Position numbers and translations under genes: made by a program. Under the pieces are notes generated by a model that was not told where the DNA came from, ran no database searches, and saw only the letters and a program-made list of their open reading frames with translations. Below are positions 27,274 through 36,372 of a stretch of DNA of 64,000 nucleotides, piece by piece; position 1 is the stretch's first letter; each line of letters opens with the position of its first letter. The DNA lies in the NCBI RefSeq assembly GCF_004005475.1, contig NZ_RZTZ01000002.1, positions 310,001 through 374,000 on the forward strand. The letters run 5' to 3'. Source of the DNA: Niallia taxi. Its GTDB lineage: Bacteria; Bacillota; Bacilli; Bacillales; Cytobacillaceae.

Positions 27274-28050
27274 ATGGCAAAAATATTTATTGATCCAGGC
27301 CATGGCGGCACTGATTCAGGAGCAGTCGGGAATGGAATTCGAGAAAAGGATATTACATTACGCATTGGGACAATGGTCAGAGATATGCTTGTCAGTGAAT
27401 ATGAAGGTGTAACAGTTAGGATGAGCAGAACCTCTGATGAAACAGTAAGCCTTTCACAAAGGTCAAATGCTGCAAACAGCTGGGGAGCAGACTATTTTGT
27501 ATCAATCCACGTTAATGCAGGTGGTGGTACAGGGTTTGAAAGCTTTGTCTACACTGGAACAGGAGCACCAACAACAACCTATCAAACAGCGGTTCATAAT
27601 CGAGTAATCAATCTTACTAATTGGGGCGACCGTGGTAAAAAACAGGCGAACTTCCATGTTGTAAGAGAAACGAATATGCCAGCTATTTTAACTGAAAACG
27701 GGTTTATTGATAATGCATCTGATGCAAATAAACTAAAAAACGCTTCTTTCCTTTCCACATTAGCTAGAGGACATGCAGAAGGCATAGCAGATGCTTTCAA
27801 TTTGAAAAGAAAAGAAACAACTGAAGATGATACACTTTATAAAGTGCAAATAGGTGCTTTTAGAAATAAAACAAATGCAGACAGCCTTGCAGCACAAGCA
27901 AGGCGTGATGGTTTTGATGCAGCAGTGCTGTTAAGAGATAACCTCTATAAAGTCCAAATCGGCGCATTTGCAAACCGTGCAAATGCAGAAGCAATGGAAG
28001 ACAGGGCTAAAGAAGAAGGTTACTCTACAATCGTATTATCAGAATCCTAA
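27274..28050 (+). CDS. N-acetylmuramoyl-L-alanine amidase with SPOR repeats (CwlC-like)
   Basis: A 258-residue protein: an Amidase_3 domain with DPGHGGTDSGAVG near residue 7 (zinc His), Glu in IREKDITL near 24, SIHVNAGG near 76 and TENGFIDN near 141, then two SPOR-type repeats, each with YKVQIGAF (about 190 and 227). No signal peptide is present. This layout is that of CwlC of B. subtilis, a sigma-K-dependent mother-cell-wall hydrolase, and sigK lies nearby. The ATG follows AAGGTGGTG; a GTG four codons earlier is part of that site. A different paralogue of the same family is possible. Confidence 0.85.
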   Translation: MAKIFIDPGHGGTDSGAVGNGIREKDITLRIGTMVRDMLVSEYEGVTVRMSRTSDETVSLSQRSNAANSWGADYFVSIHVNAGGGTGFESFVYTGTGAPTTTYQTAVHNRVINLTNWGDRGKKQANFHVVRETNMPAILTENGFIDNASDANKLKNASFLSTLARGHAEGIADAFNLKRKETTEDDTLYKVQIGAFRNKTNADSLAAQARRDGFDAAVLLRDNLYKVQIGAFANRANAEAMEDRAKEEGYSTIVLSES

Positions 28051-28188
28051 CATTCATGAGAATATAGGTCGGGTTCTTTTGATTCTTGTTAGTAAAAGGC
28101 ATAAAAAGAAAACTACCTATAAGCAGGACCCCTGCCTAACCAACTTCGGCATTTGCAGAATAGGTTAATAGGGAGGGGAGGTTTTGTT

Positions 28189-28383
28189 ATGACGGCATTT
28201 GGTAATCCATACCAATCGGTGCCAGGTAATCCTTATTTAGCAGGAGGATATCCGCAAGGTTATGGCTACGGCTATGGACAACAGCAAGGCTATGGAGCGT
28301 GGTATGCTTTATTGATTGTACTTTTCATCATTATCATCCTGTTTTGGGGTATTTGGGCATTTAGCAACTGTTTTTATTATTAA
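28189..28383 (+). CDS. Small Gly/Tyr-rich membrane protein, YjcZ-like
   Basis: A 64-residue protein: a Pro/Gly/Tyr-rich N-terminal half (GGYPQGYGYGYGQQQGYGAW) and one C-terminal membrane helix rich in Ile and Leu, ending CFYY. The pattern recalls the YjcZ-type small sporulation proteins, but the similarity is by composition and layout and not certain. The ATG follows GGGAGGGGAGG. A strong terminator lies just after it. Confidence 0.65.
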   Translation: MTAFGNPYQSVPGNPYLAGGYPQGYGYGYGQQQGYGAWYALLIVLFIIIILFWGIWAFSNCFYY

Positions 28384-28393
28384 CATTTATCGT

Positions 28394-28430
28394 AATCATT
28401 TGCCTGTCACTATGGCAAATGATTTTTTTT
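28394..28430 (+). terminator. Rho-independent terminator after the YjcZ-like gene
   Basis: AATCATTTGCC and GGCAAATGATT form an 11-pair stem around TGTCACTAT, followed by eight T residues. Confidence 0.92.
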
Positions 28431-28550
28431 AGGAGAAATAAGCAGATTATTATTCTTTCATCCTTTTTATTTTGTTTTATTTTGATAAATAGAAATTTTT
28501 ACATAATAAAACTATAATGATATAAGAACAAAAAAAGGAGGGGTATCATT

Positions 28551-30344
28551 TTGACTAACAAAATGTATGCAGATGTTTGGGATTTAGAGGTTTTTTTCCC
28601 TGGAGGAAGCAGTTCACCCGAATTCACCAAGCATCTAGAGGAGACAGGTGTAAAAATTGAAGAGTTTACGAAAACAGTAAAGGAGTATGCTCCTTCAGAC
28701 GGCATCACTGATCGGAAAACAGTGCGAAATTTAATCAATATGTTTGAAGGTACCGTGCAAAAAATTCGTCAGGCAGGTGCGTTTGTCAGCTGTCTACAGG
28801 CACAAAACATGCATGATAAGGATGCAGATGCTCTAAGAGGGAAAGTAACCGAATTGAGTGCAAGCTTTCAGAACGGGCTGACGATCTTTGATGGGAAACT
28901 ATCTCAATATGAAAATGACCAATGGAAGCTGCTACTTGAGGATGAAAAGCTTCATGAATTATCCTTTGTTCTGACAGAAAGACGAACTAATGCAGTTCAA
29001 AGGCTGTCTGAAAAAGAGGAAATGCTGATCAACAAGCTGAGCGTTGACGGGTATCATGGTTGGGGCCAAATGTACGATACAGTTGTCGGCAGCATGCAAA
29101 TTCCGTTTGAGGAAAATGGTCATGTGAGCTATTTGTCTGTTGGGCAAGCAGCCAATAAGTTCTCACATCCAAATCGTGAAGTTCGTCAAAAGGTTTTTGC
29201 GGAATGGGAAAAGGCATGGAACGAAAAGGGTGCATTATTATCTAAGACGTTAAACCATCTTGCTGGATTTCGTTTAAATACATATGAGATGAGAAATTGG
29301 GATAATGTGCTGAAAGAGCCGCTCGAATATAATAGAATGGACGAAAAGACACTTACAGCAATGTGGCGGGTAATCAGCAATAATAAAAAGCCGCTTGTTG
29401 AGTTCTTGAACAGAAAAGCAAAATTGCTTGGTTTAGAAAAGCTGAGCTGGTTTGATGTTGATGCGCCAATTGGCAAAACAGAAACAAAAATGACCTACCA
29501 GGAGGGAGCAGAATTCATTCTCGATCATTTTGCGAAATTCGGGGAGGAAATGACGTCCTTTGCTAAAACGGCATTTGAAAACAATTGGATTGAGGCAGAA
29601 GACAGACAAGGAAAAAGACCAGGCGGCTTTCACACTTATTTTCCTGAAAGTGCGCAATCAAGAATTTTTATGACATATTCAGGAACGCCGTCCAATGTAT
29701 CGACATTAGCACATGAGCTTGGTCACGGCTTCCATACTTATGCAATGAAAGACATGCATACACTTAACCGCAATTATGCAATGAATGTCGCTGAAACAGC
29801 TTCTACACTTGCAGAGATGATTGTTTCAGACGCTGCAGTGAAAAACGCTTCCTCTGAGGAAGAGAAACTCGTTTTGTTAGAGGATAAAATTCAGCGTTCT
29901 GTTGCTCTGTTGATGAATATCCATGCTCGTTTTATTTTTGAAACAAGCTTCTATGAGGAAAGACGCAAAGGTCTTGTTAGTAAAGAGAGATTAAATGAGC
30001 TGATGGTTACGGCACAAAAAGAGGCTTTTGGAGATGCTTTAGAAGAATATCATCCGTCCTTCTGGGGATCAAAGCTGCATTTTTATATAACTGGTGTGCC
30101 TTTTTATAATTTTCCATATACATTCGGATACTTATTTTCTCTTGGCATTTATGCAAAGGCCATTCAAGAAGGCAAAGGCTATGAAGAAAAATATATTGCC
30201 CTCTTAAAAGACACTGCCAGCATGACTGTTGAAGAGCTGGCGAAAAAGCATCTTGATGTGGATTTGACAGATGACGCATTCTGGGAAAGTGCCATTAAGG
30301 TATGTATAGAGGATGTGGAAGAGTTTTTAGCTTTAACAAAGTAA
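28551..30344 (+). CDS. pepF: Oligoendopeptidase F (M3 metallopeptidase)
   Basis: A 597-residue M3B peptidase with the zinc site HELGHGFHTYAMKD near residue 386 and the third zinc ligand in NVAETASTLAEM near 410. These cytoplasmic enzymes cut peptides of roughly 7-17 residues; Bacillus PepF has been linked to degradation of signalling peptides. The start is TTG, with AAAGGAGGGG 7 bases upstream. It appears monocistronic, ending in a terminator shared with pssA. Confidence 0.94.
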   Translation: MTNKMYADVWDLEVFFPGGSSSPEFTKHLEETGVKIEEFTKTVKEYAPSDGITDRKTVRNLINMFEGTVQKIRQAGAFVSCLQAQNMHDKDADALRGKVTELSASFQNGLTIFDGKLSQYENDQWKLLLEDEKLHELSFVLTERRTNAVQRLSEKEEMLINKLSVDGYHGWGQMYDTVVGSMQIPFEENGHVSYLSVGQAANKFSHPNREVRQKVFAEWEKAWNEKGALLSKTLNHLAGFRLNTYEMRNWDNVLKEPLEYNRMDEKTLTAMWRVISNNKKPLVEFLNRKAKLLGLEKLSWFDVDAPIGKTETKMTYQEGAEFILDHFAKFGEEMTSFAKTAFENNWIEAEDRQGKRPGGFHTYFPESAQSRIFMTYSGTPSNVSTLAHELGHGFHTYAMKDMHTLNRNYAMNVAETASTLAEMIVSDAAVKNASSEEEKLVLLEDKIQRSVALLMNIHARFIFETSFYEERRKGLVSKERLNELMVTAQKEAFGDALEEYHPSFWGSKLHFYITGVPFYNFPYTFGYLFSLGIYAKAIQEGKGYEEKYIALLKDTASMTVEELAKKHLDVDLTDDAFWESAIKVCIEDVEEFLALTK

Positions 30345-30353
30345 TGAAACGAA

Positions 30354-30384
30354 GAAATGGATGCCTTGTGGGCATCCATTTTCT
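30354..30384. terminator. Bidirectional terminator between pepF and pssA
   Basis: AAATGGATGCC and GGCATCCATTT pair around TTGTG, with TTCTTATATTTTTTT after it on the plus strand; pssA ends at its edge on the minus strand. Confidence 0.8.
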
Positions 30385-30923
30385 TATATTTTTTTCCATT
30401 TGAAATTGCCTATCATCAAGACAGATAGGATTAAAAGAAGAAACAAGTACATGTGTGGCGCAATAAAGCTGGCTCCAAGACTGCAGAAAGTAATAATACA
30501 TCCTGCTGCAGTAATAGGAAGGCCTGTGAAAAATCCGCTGTTTTCTGTAATGTTAAATCTCGCCAGACGAAACGCCCCGCAGCAAATATATAAGACGGTA
30601 AAGAAGGAACCTACTGTATTGAATTCAAATAAAACGGCCTGGTATAGCAACAGGGCCGGAGCCACCCCGAAGGATATAATGTCGCTCATAGAGTCCAGTT
30701 GTTTGCCTAACTCTGATTCAATGTTGAACTTGCGTGCTGCCATCCCGTCCAACCTATCAGCAAGTGCAGCAATAAAAATTAATAAAAGGCTGAGCTGAAT
30801 ATGGCCCTTAAGGCTATAAATAATGGAAAATCCGCCAAGGCCTAAATTGGTCAGTGTAAGGAAGTTGGCAATTTGAGCTTTTAGCTTTTTAGCGGTTTGT
30901 TCTAGCACTTCATGTAGAAACAT
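30384..30923 (-). CDS. pssA: CDP-diacylglycerol--serine O-phosphatidyltransferase
   Basis: A 179-residue multi-spanning membrane enzyme of the CDP-alcohol phosphatidyltransferase family, with the motif DRLDGMAARKFNIESELGKQ followed by LDSMSD (about residues 58-85; D-x2-DG-x2-AR-x8-G-x3-D-x3-D). It makes phosphatidylserine, the substrate of Psd. The ATG giving MFLHEV is preferred because GGGGAGTG lies 8 bases upstream; a GTG three codons earlier overlaps that site. It is divergent from psd, with the two genes sharing a short AT-rich promoter region. Confidence 0.93.
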   Translation of the reverse strand: MFLHEVLEQTAKKLKAQIANFLTLTNLGLGGFSIIYSLKGHIQLSLLLIFIAALADRLDGMAARKFNIESELGKQLDSMSDIISFGVAPALLLYQAVLFEFNTVGSFFTVLYICCGAFRLARFNITENSGFFTGLPITAAGCIITFCSLGASFIAPHMYLFLLLILSVLMIGNFKWKKI

Positions 30924-31046
30924 CCCATTCACTCCCCGTATGAAATTTCTTCATACAAACTTTTTTGTTATATAATAATATATAATTTTAATGTAATATA
31001 TGATTGTTCGTAAAGAAAAATTTACAATTTACTGGAGGATTATTAG

Positions 31047-31832
31047 TTGAAACAATTTTTTTACCGTTTTTTGATAGAACTGACTAACAGCAAGTGGAGT
31101 TCTTTACTAATAAAAAAATTCGCTAACTCAAATTTCAGTACTAAGATTATTCCCTCCTTTTCCAAGGTGTATGAAATTAATTTAGAGGAAGCAGAAAAAA
31201 AGACGGACAATTTTGCAAGCCTGCATGATTTTTTTGTCAGAAAGCTAAAATCTGGAGCAAGAGAAATACAGCATATAAGCAATGGTGTTATCAGTCCTGT
31301 TGATGCTGTTATAGAAGATATCGGCACAATAAAAAAAGACAAAACGATAATTGTGAAAGGGAAAACTTACTCTATTGAGGAGATGCTGGGAACTCAGGAT
31401 ACATTAGGGCAATATGATGGTGGTACATACTTGATTTTCTATTTAAGTCCAAAGGATTACCATCGCATTCATAGTCCAATTGCCGGAGAAATAATGAAGC
31501 AGTGGACACTTGGTGGAAAATCCTATCCAGTAAATAAATATGGCTTAAAGTATGGAAAAAGCCCGCTTTCCAAAAACTATCGGACGATTTCTGAGGTAAG
31601 AACAGCAAGTGGACAGCATGTAGCAGTTGTTAAGGTAGGTGCCATGTTCATCAATTCTATTATTTTAAGCCACGGTAACGAAACAGTAAGTGCGGGAGAG
31701 GAAATTGCTTATTTTTCCTTCGGATCAACTGTCGTTCTTCTTTTTGAAAAGGATGCTCTAAAAATGAAAGAAAACATTAAAGCACCTTATCATGTTAAAA
31801 TGGGAGAGTTAATTGGAGAATTCATGGACTAA
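31047..31832 (+). CDS. psd: Phosphatidylserine decarboxylase proenzyme
   Basis: A 261-residue protein with the self-cleavage motif FGST; the Ser near residue 227 becomes the pyruvoyl cofactor of the alpha subunit. Other family segments are GVISPVDAVIEDIG and YHRIHSPIAGEI. It converts phosphatidylserine to phosphatidylethanolamine at the membrane. TTG start, with ACTGGAGGA 7 bases upstream. Its location divergent from pssA places both steps of PE synthesis together. Confidence 0.95.
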   Translation: MKQFFYRFLIELTNSKWSSLLIKKFANSNFSTKIIPSFSKVYEINLEEAEKKTDNFASLHDFFVRKLKSGAREIQHISNGVISPVDAVIEDIGTIKKDKTIIVKGKTYSIEEMLGTQDTLGQYDGGTYLIFYLSPKDYHRIHSPIAGEIMKQWTLGGKSYPVNKYGLKYGKSPLSKNYRTISEVRTASGQHVAVVKVGAMFINSIILSHGNETVSAGEEIAYFSFGSTVVLLFEKDALKMKENIKAPYHVKMGELIGEFMD

Positions 31833-31846
31833 TAATTATATGGATG

Positions 31847-31875
31847 AAAAAAAACCCGCTCATCAGCGGGTTTTA
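31847..31875. terminator. Bidirectional terminator between psd and sda
   Basis: AAAACCCGCT and AGCGGGTTTT form a 10-pair stem around CATC. On the minus strand it is followed by eight T residues, on the plus strand by TTTT; the stop codon of sda overlaps its edge. Confidence 0.88.
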
Positions 31876-32013
31876 AGAGGATACTTTCATTTTAATACTT
31901 AAGGAACGTCGGTGAATTTCTGTTTCAATGAGACGTATAAATTCGGGGCTTAAATCAAGCTCCCTAGCTTTATGATATGACTCAATCAACAATTCATCTG
32001 ACAGTTTGCGCAT
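31873..32013 (-). CDS. sda: Sporulation inhibitor Sda
   Basis: A 46-residue protein beginning [20 protein letters not shown], matching Sda over its length. Sda binds the sporulation histidine kinase KinA and blocks Spo0A activation when replication is disturbed, so it is a checkpoint protein. GGAGGTGGG lies 6 bases before the ATG on the minus strand. It is divergent from yqeG, as in B. subtilis, and the shared upstream region carries several DnaA boxes. A minus-strand promoter TTGTTA-N16-TAATAT at 32068-32095 is possible. Confidence 0.95.
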   Translation of the reverse strand: MRKLSDELLIESYHKARELDLSPEFIRLIETEIHRRSLSIKMKVSS

Positions 32014-32122
32014 GTCAGAACCCACCTCCAATCCATTTTTTGTAAACTTTGTTAACCGTTAGTGAATATATTATCTAGTAACCTAACTTTAACAAAAATA
32101 AACATTTAGAACAACTGTTCTC

Positions 32123-32221
32123 TTATCCACAATCTCCCGTGGATAACCTGTGGTTAAGTTGTTTGTAAGTATAAAGATGTTTATTATAACAAAGGGTATA
32201 ATGTGTATAAGGTTATCCACA
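32123..32221. promoter_or_regulatory. DnaA box cluster between sda and yqeG
   Basis: TTATCCACA occurs perfectly at 32123-32131 and 32213-32221. One-mismatch boxes in the opposite orientation are CGTGGATAA at 32138, TGTGGTTAA at 32149 and TGTGTATAA at 32202. In B. subtilis DnaA controls sda transcription through boxes in this place. The remaining parts of this 424-base gap are AT-rich and show no other gene; TATAAT at 32197 and at 32310 are possible -10 sequences for yqeG without good -35 partners. Confidence 0.85.
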
Positions 32222-32437
32222 TATGTAGAAATTTGCGTTTTTTGTCGAAAAATATTTTTAGAATATAAAAAAAAGTAGTCATTAACTTCTTTTCGCGGGT
32301 AGAAAAAGGTATAATATTACTTTCATTAAATTTGTTTTGCGGATATAAATTAATATAGTGTGACGTACATACAAACTGGAATGAACATATAATTAAAATT
32401 CTTCTGATCAACTAGTAGATAAAAGAGGTGTCCATCA

Positions 32438-32953
32438 TTGTTAAATAATTTTTTGCCTGATCAGTTTGTTAAAAATATATTCCAAATTACGCCAGAGCTT
32501 CTGAAGGAAAAAGGAGTTAAGGGCATTATAACGGATCTTGACAATACACTTGTTGAATGGGACCGTCCGTTGGCAACGCCACAGATATTGGAATGGTTCG
32601 AAGATATGAAGAAAAACAATATAAAAGTTACAATCGTTTCAAATAATAAGGAAGGAAGAGTAAAATCCTTTTCTGATCCTTTAAACATCCCATTTATCTT
32701 TGCAGCAAGAAAACCAATGGGCAGAGCTTTTCGCAGAGCGCTTAAGGAAATGGAGCTCTCAAAAACGGAAGCAGTCGTAATTGGAGATCAGCTGCTTACA
32801 GATGTTCTCGGCGGAAACCGCAGCGGATTTCACACAATCCTCGTTGTGCCTGTAGCTCAAACAGATGGATTTGCGACACGGTTGAACAGAAAAATTGAAA
32901 GAAGAATATTAAATTGGTTCCGGAAAAAAGGAAAATTGACTTGGGAGGATTAA
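32438..32953 (+). CDS. yqeG: HAD superfamily phosphatase YqeG
   Basis: A 171-residue HAD (subfamily IIIA) protein with the DxDxT motif in ITDLDNTLVEWD near residue 32, the VSNNKEGRV segment near 70 and VIGDQLLTDVLGGNR near 115. The family is related to phosphatidylglycerophosphatase-type HAD proteins; the substrate in Bacillus is not certain. TTG start with AGAGGTG upstream. First gene of a compact operon through yqeM; yqeH begins 3 bases after its stop. Confidence 0.93.
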   Translation: MLNNFLPDQFVKNIFQITPELLKEKGVKGIITDLDNTLVEWDRPLATPQILEWFEDMKKNNIKVTIVSNNKEGRVKSFSDPLNIPFIFAARKPMGRAFRRALKEMELSKTEAVVIGDQLLTDVLGGNRSGFHTILVVPVAQTDGFATRLNRKIERRILNWFRKKGKLTWED

Positions 32954-32956
32954 TAA

Positions 32957-34060
32957 GTGACAGAAAGAATACATTGCTTTGGATGCGGAGTTGCCATTCA
33001 GACTGAAAATAAAGAGGAGCTTGGTTATGCACCTGCTTCTTCTTTAGAGAAGGAGACGGTAATTTGCCAGCGCTGCTTCCGCTTGAAGCATTATAATGAA
33101 GTACAGGATGTATCATTGACAGATGATGATTTCTTAAAGATACTGAATGAAATCGGCAGAAGTGACAGTCTTATTGTAAAGATTGTTGATATATTTGATT
33201 TTAATGGCAGCTGGCTTCCTGGGCTGCATCGCTTTACAGGCAAAAACAAAGTGTTGTTGATAGGAAATAAGGTTGACTTGCTTCCAAAGTCAGTTAACAA
33301 GCAAAAAGTAATCAATTGGATGAAAAAAGAAGCCAAGGATCTTGGCTTAAGACCTGCTGATGTCTTTTTAGTAAGTGCACAAAAGGGTCAAAGCATTAAA
33401 GAAGTGCTTGAGGCTATTGAGTATCACCGCGAAGGAAAAGATGTCTATGTAGTTGGATGTACGAATGTAGGGAAATCGACATTCATCAACTCTGTCCTTA
33501 AAGAGGTTTCTGGAGAGGAAAATATCATTACTACATCTCATTTTCCAGGAACTACGCTTGATATAATAGAAATCCCATTATCAGACGGTAAGGCGTTAGT
33601 AGATACACCAGGAATTATTAACCACCATCAAATGGCTCACTTTGTTGATAAGAGAGATTTAAAGGTTATTACTCCGAAAAAAGAAATAAAATCGAGAGTG
33701 TTTCAGCTGAATGAAGGACAAACATTGTTCTTTGGAGGTTTAGCACGCTTTGATTTTACTAGCGGTGACCGCCATTCATTCGTTTGCTATTTCTCTAATG
33801 AACTGGATATCCACCGCACTAAAACGGAAAATGCTGATGCACTTTATGAAAAGCATGCCGGGGAAATGCTGACACCTCCAAAGCGAGATGAAATGGAGCA
33901 TTTTCCTAAGCTGATTAAGCATGAGTTCACGATAAAAGAACCGAAAACAGATATTGTTTTTTCAGGACTTGGCTGGATTACAGTAAATGAGCCAAATATT
34001 AAAGTTTCTGTGTATGTTCCACAAGGTGTTCATGCAATGATCAGAAAGTCGCTAATCTAA
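32957..34060 (+). CDS. yqeH: Ribosome biogenesis GTPase YqeH
   Basis: A 367-residue circularly permuted GTPase. An N-terminal zinc finger (CFGCG and CQRC, residues 5-37) is followed by NKVDLL (G4), SAQKG (G5), then GCTNVGKST (G1) near 172, TTSHFPGTT (G2) and DTPG (G3). It is needed for 30S subunit assembly. GTG start, with TTGGGAGGA 7 bases upstream in the end of yqeG. Next gene aroE follows within 30 bases. Confidence 0.96.
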   Translation: MTERIHCFGCGVAIQTENKEELGYAPASSLEKETVICQRCFRLKHYNEVQDVSLTDDDFLKILNEIGRSDSLIVKIVDIFDFNGSWLPGLHRFTGKNKVLLIGNKVDLLPKSVNKQKVINWMKKEAKDLGLRPADVFLVSAQKGQSIKEVLEAIEYHREGKDVYVVGCTNVGKSTFINSVLKEVSGEENIITTSHFPGTTLDIIEIPLSDGKALVDTPGIINHHQMAHFVDKRDLKVITPKKEIKSRVFQLNEGQTLFFGGLARFDFTSGDRHSFVCYFSNELDIHRTKTENADALYEKHAGEMLTPPKRDEMEHFPKLIKHEFTIKEPKTDIVFSGLGWITVNEPNIKVSVYVPQGVHAMIRKSLI

Positions 34061-34088
34061 AGAGAGAGAATAAACAGGGAGAGTGGAT

Positions 34089-34919
34089 ATGAAAAGGTTT
34101 GCGGTTATTGGGGATCCAATTAAACATTCTATGTCACCATATATGCATAATGATTTGTTTCAGCACTATCAAATCGACGCTCGATATGATAGGGTTCATA
34201 TTGAAAAGGGAATGCTAGAAACGGGACTGGAACTTTTGAAAAAAGACGGTTTGGCCGGATTTAACGTAACCGTTCCTCATAAAACAGACATCCTCCCTTT
34301 TTTGGATGAACTTGATCCTCTTTGCAAAGAGATTGGTGCTGTTAACACTGTTGTGAATGAAAATGGAAAATGGATTGGCTATAATACAGATGGGGCCGGT
34401 TATCTGGCAGGCATCCTTAAGGTGATGCCTGAATTAAAGGATAAAAAAACGTTAATGATTGGTGCTGGCGGTGCTGCTAGAGCCATTTATTTCACTTTAG
34501 CTCATCATGGTGTCGAAACGATTGATATAGTCAACCGTACAAAAGTGAGAGCGGAGCAATTAAAGGCAGCCTGTCCTTATCCAGTTCAAACCGCGATACT
34601 GTCTGCTGAAGCAGCAGAACAGCAGCTCGGAGAATATGACTTAATCATCCAGACAACATCTATCGGAATGTCACCTGAAATTGACGACTCTCCGTTAGAT
34701 GTAACGAATATTAAAGAAAATGCCCTTATAAGCGATATTATCTATAATCCGCTCGAGCCAAAAATCCTGCAAGAAGGCAAAAGCCGTGGAGCAATTGTTC
34801 AAAATGGAATTGAGATGTTTGTATATCAAGGGGCATTAGCGTTTGAAAAGTGGCTTGGCCTGATGCCGGACACAGATAGAATGAGAAAAAATGTAAGGAA
34901 ACAACTAGGAGGCAACTAA
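34089..34919 (+). CDS. aroE: Shikimate dehydrogenase (NADP+)
   Basis: A 276-residue enzyme with the substrate site GDPIKHSMSPYMHN near residue 8, catalytic Lys in NVTVPHKTDILPF near 65, NTDGAGY near 98 and the dinucleotide-binding GAGGAARAI near 128. It reduces 3-dehydroshikimate in the aromatic pathway. The ATG was preferred over a GTG two codons upstream because GGGAGAG then has normal spacing. Embedded in the yqeG-yqeM operon; yhbY starts immediately after its stop codon. Confidence 0.95.
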   Translation: MKRFAVIGDPIKHSMSPYMHNDLFQHYQIDARYDRVHIEKGMLETGLELLKKDGLAGFNVTVPHKTDILPFLDELDPLCKEIGAVNTVVNENGKWIGYNTDGAGYLAGILKVMPELKDKKTLMIGAGGAARAIYFTLAHHGVETIDIVNRTKVRAEQLKAACPYPVQTAILSAEAAEQQLGEYDLIIQTTSIGMSPEIDDSPLDVTNIKENALISDIIYNPLEPKILQEGKSRGAIVQNGIEMFVYQGALAFEKWLGLMPDTDRMRKNVRKQLGGN

Positions 34920-35213
34920 ATGCTAAAGGGTAAACAAAAAAGATACTTGCGTGCAATGGCACACCATTTGAATCCGATTTTCCAAGTTGGAAAAGGCGGA
35001 GTGAATGAAAACATGATTAAGCAAATTGGCGAGGCACTTGAAGTAAGAGAGCTTTTAAAAGTAAGTGTGCTTCAAAACTGTGAAGAGGACAAAAGTGTTG
35101 TGGCAAGAGAGCTTGCTGAAGGAACTAAGGCAGAGCTTGTACAGTTAATTGGTTCAACAATTGTTCTTTACAAGGAATCAAAAGAGAACAAAAGCATTAA
35201 CTTGCCATCATAA
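34920..35213 (+). CDS. yhbY: CRM-domain RNA-binding protein YhbY
   Basis: A 97-residue single CRM domain protein with the FQVGKGGVNENMIKQI segment near 22 (GxxG-type loop), matching YhbY/YqeI, which associates with pre-50S ribosomal particles. Its ribosome site CTAGGAGGC lies in the last aroE codons, so translation is probably coupled. Cytoplasmic; no other domain. Confidence 0.95.
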   Translation: MLKGKQKRYLRAMAHHLNPIFQVGKGGVNENMIKQIGEALEVRELLKVSVLQNCEEDKSVVARELAEGTKAELVQLIGSTIVLYKESKENKSINLPS

Positions 35214-35240
35214 TCATAATCGTTAGAAGAGGCGATATCT

Positions 35241-35813
35241 TTGAGAAAAAAGATTGGAATATTGGGAGGAACATTTGATCCTCCTCATATCGGTCATCTA
35301 ATTATTGCGAATGAGGTCATGCATCATGAAAATTTGGACGAGATTTGGTTTATGCCAAATCAGGAGCCTCCGCATAAAATAAAATCAGGGAGCGCATCCA
35401 ATGAAGATCGTTTAGCGATGCTGCGTCTAGCAATTAAGGATAAGGAAGGGTTTCATGTCCAGACGATTGAGCTTGACAGGGAAGGCAAATCCTATACTTT
35501 TGATACGATGACTATCTTAAAAGAAATGCATCCTGAATTTGAATTTCATTTCATCATTGGTGCCGATATGGTCGAGTACTTACCAAAATGGTACATGATT
35601 GATGAATTGCTTCAACTGGTCCATTTTATAAGCGTTAATAGGCCAAACTATAGCATTGATACAAGCTATCCCGTACAATTTGTCGAAGTACCGGATATTA
35701 ACATATCCTCAAAGCTGATAAGAGGCAAGCTTATAAAGGGAGAAACTATATCGTTTCTAGTTAAAGAAGAAGTGGAACGATATATTAAGGAGAAGAGATT
35801 ATATGAATCGTGA
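35241..35813 (+). CDS. nadD: Nicotinate-nucleotide adenylyltransferase
   Basis: A 190-residue nucleotidyltransferase with [13 protein letters not shown] near residues 8-20 (HxGH motif) and the late NISSKLIRG (ISSTxIR-like) motif near 153. It forms deamido-NAD from nicotinate mononucleotide and ATP. TTG start with AGAAGAGGCG upstream. The last 11 bases overlap yqeK, which implies coupled translation. Confidence 0.96.
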   Translation: MRKKIGILGGTFDPPHIGHLIIANEVMHHENLDEIWFMPNQEPPHKIKSGSASNEDRLAMLRLAIKDKEGFHVQTIELDREGKSYTFDTMTILKEMHPEFEFHFIIGADMVEYLPKWYMIDELLQLVHFISVNRPNYSIDTSYPVQFVEVPDINISSKLIRGKLIKGETISFLVKEEVERYIKEKRLYES

Positions 35814-36372
35814 ACAAGCGCTTCTCATCGTAAAAGAACAATTGACAGAACAGCGGTATGTTCACACGATTGGTGTCATGGGAACAGCCATTGAACTAGC
35901 GAAGCGATATGATGAAGATACGGAAAAAGCGGAATTGGCAGCCATTTTTCATGACTATGCAAAATTTCGTCCGAAAGAAGAAATGAAGCAAATCATTATT
36001 GATCAAAAAATGGATAAAACATTGTTAGCCTTTCATTCTGAACTTTGGCATGCTCCTGTTGGGGCATATTTAGTTGAAAAGGAAGCAGGCATAAAAGATC
36101 AGGCAGTGCTTAATGCCATTAAGTATCATACTTCTGGAAAACCTGGAATGAGCAAACTGGAAAAAATCATCTATTTAGCAGATTATATCGAGCCAGGAAG
36201 AACCTTCCCTGGAGTCGATGAGGTTAGAGAATTAGCGATGATCAGTTTGGATGATGCTTTTATAAAATCAGTTAAAAATACAATATCATTTTTAATGAGC
36301 CGCAACCAATCGGTCTTTCCTGCGACATTTGAAATGTACAACAGCTTTGTAATGAAAACGGAGGTAGAATAA
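35803..36372 (+). CDS. yqeK: HD-domain hydrolase YqeK (symmetrical Ap4A hydrolase family)
   Basis: A 189-residue HD-domain protein: first metal His in [10 protein letters not shown] near 21, the HD pair in [10 protein letters not shown] near 50, then [13 protein letters not shown] and [23 protein letters not shown] (listed as family landmarks near 80 and 110-130). YqeK family proteins hydrolyse diadenosine tetraphosphate to ADP. It overlaps nadD by 11 bases, and rsfS begins at the base after its stop. Confidence 0.93.
   Translation: MNREQALLIVKEQLTEQRYVHTIGVMGTAIELAKRYDEDTEKAELAAIFHDYAKFRPKEEMKQIIIDQKMDKTLLAFHSELWHAPVGAYLVEKEAGIKDQAVLNAIKYHTSGKPGMSKLEKIIYLADYIEPGRTFPGVDEVRELAMISLDDAFIKSVKNTISFLMSRNQSVFPATFEMYNSFVMKTEVE

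Noticed and set aside
30361-30798. 145-codon plus-strand frame opposite pssA
   Set aside because: It is antisense to a conserved membrane enzyme with a full catalytic motif, begins in the terminator stem, and shows no family features.
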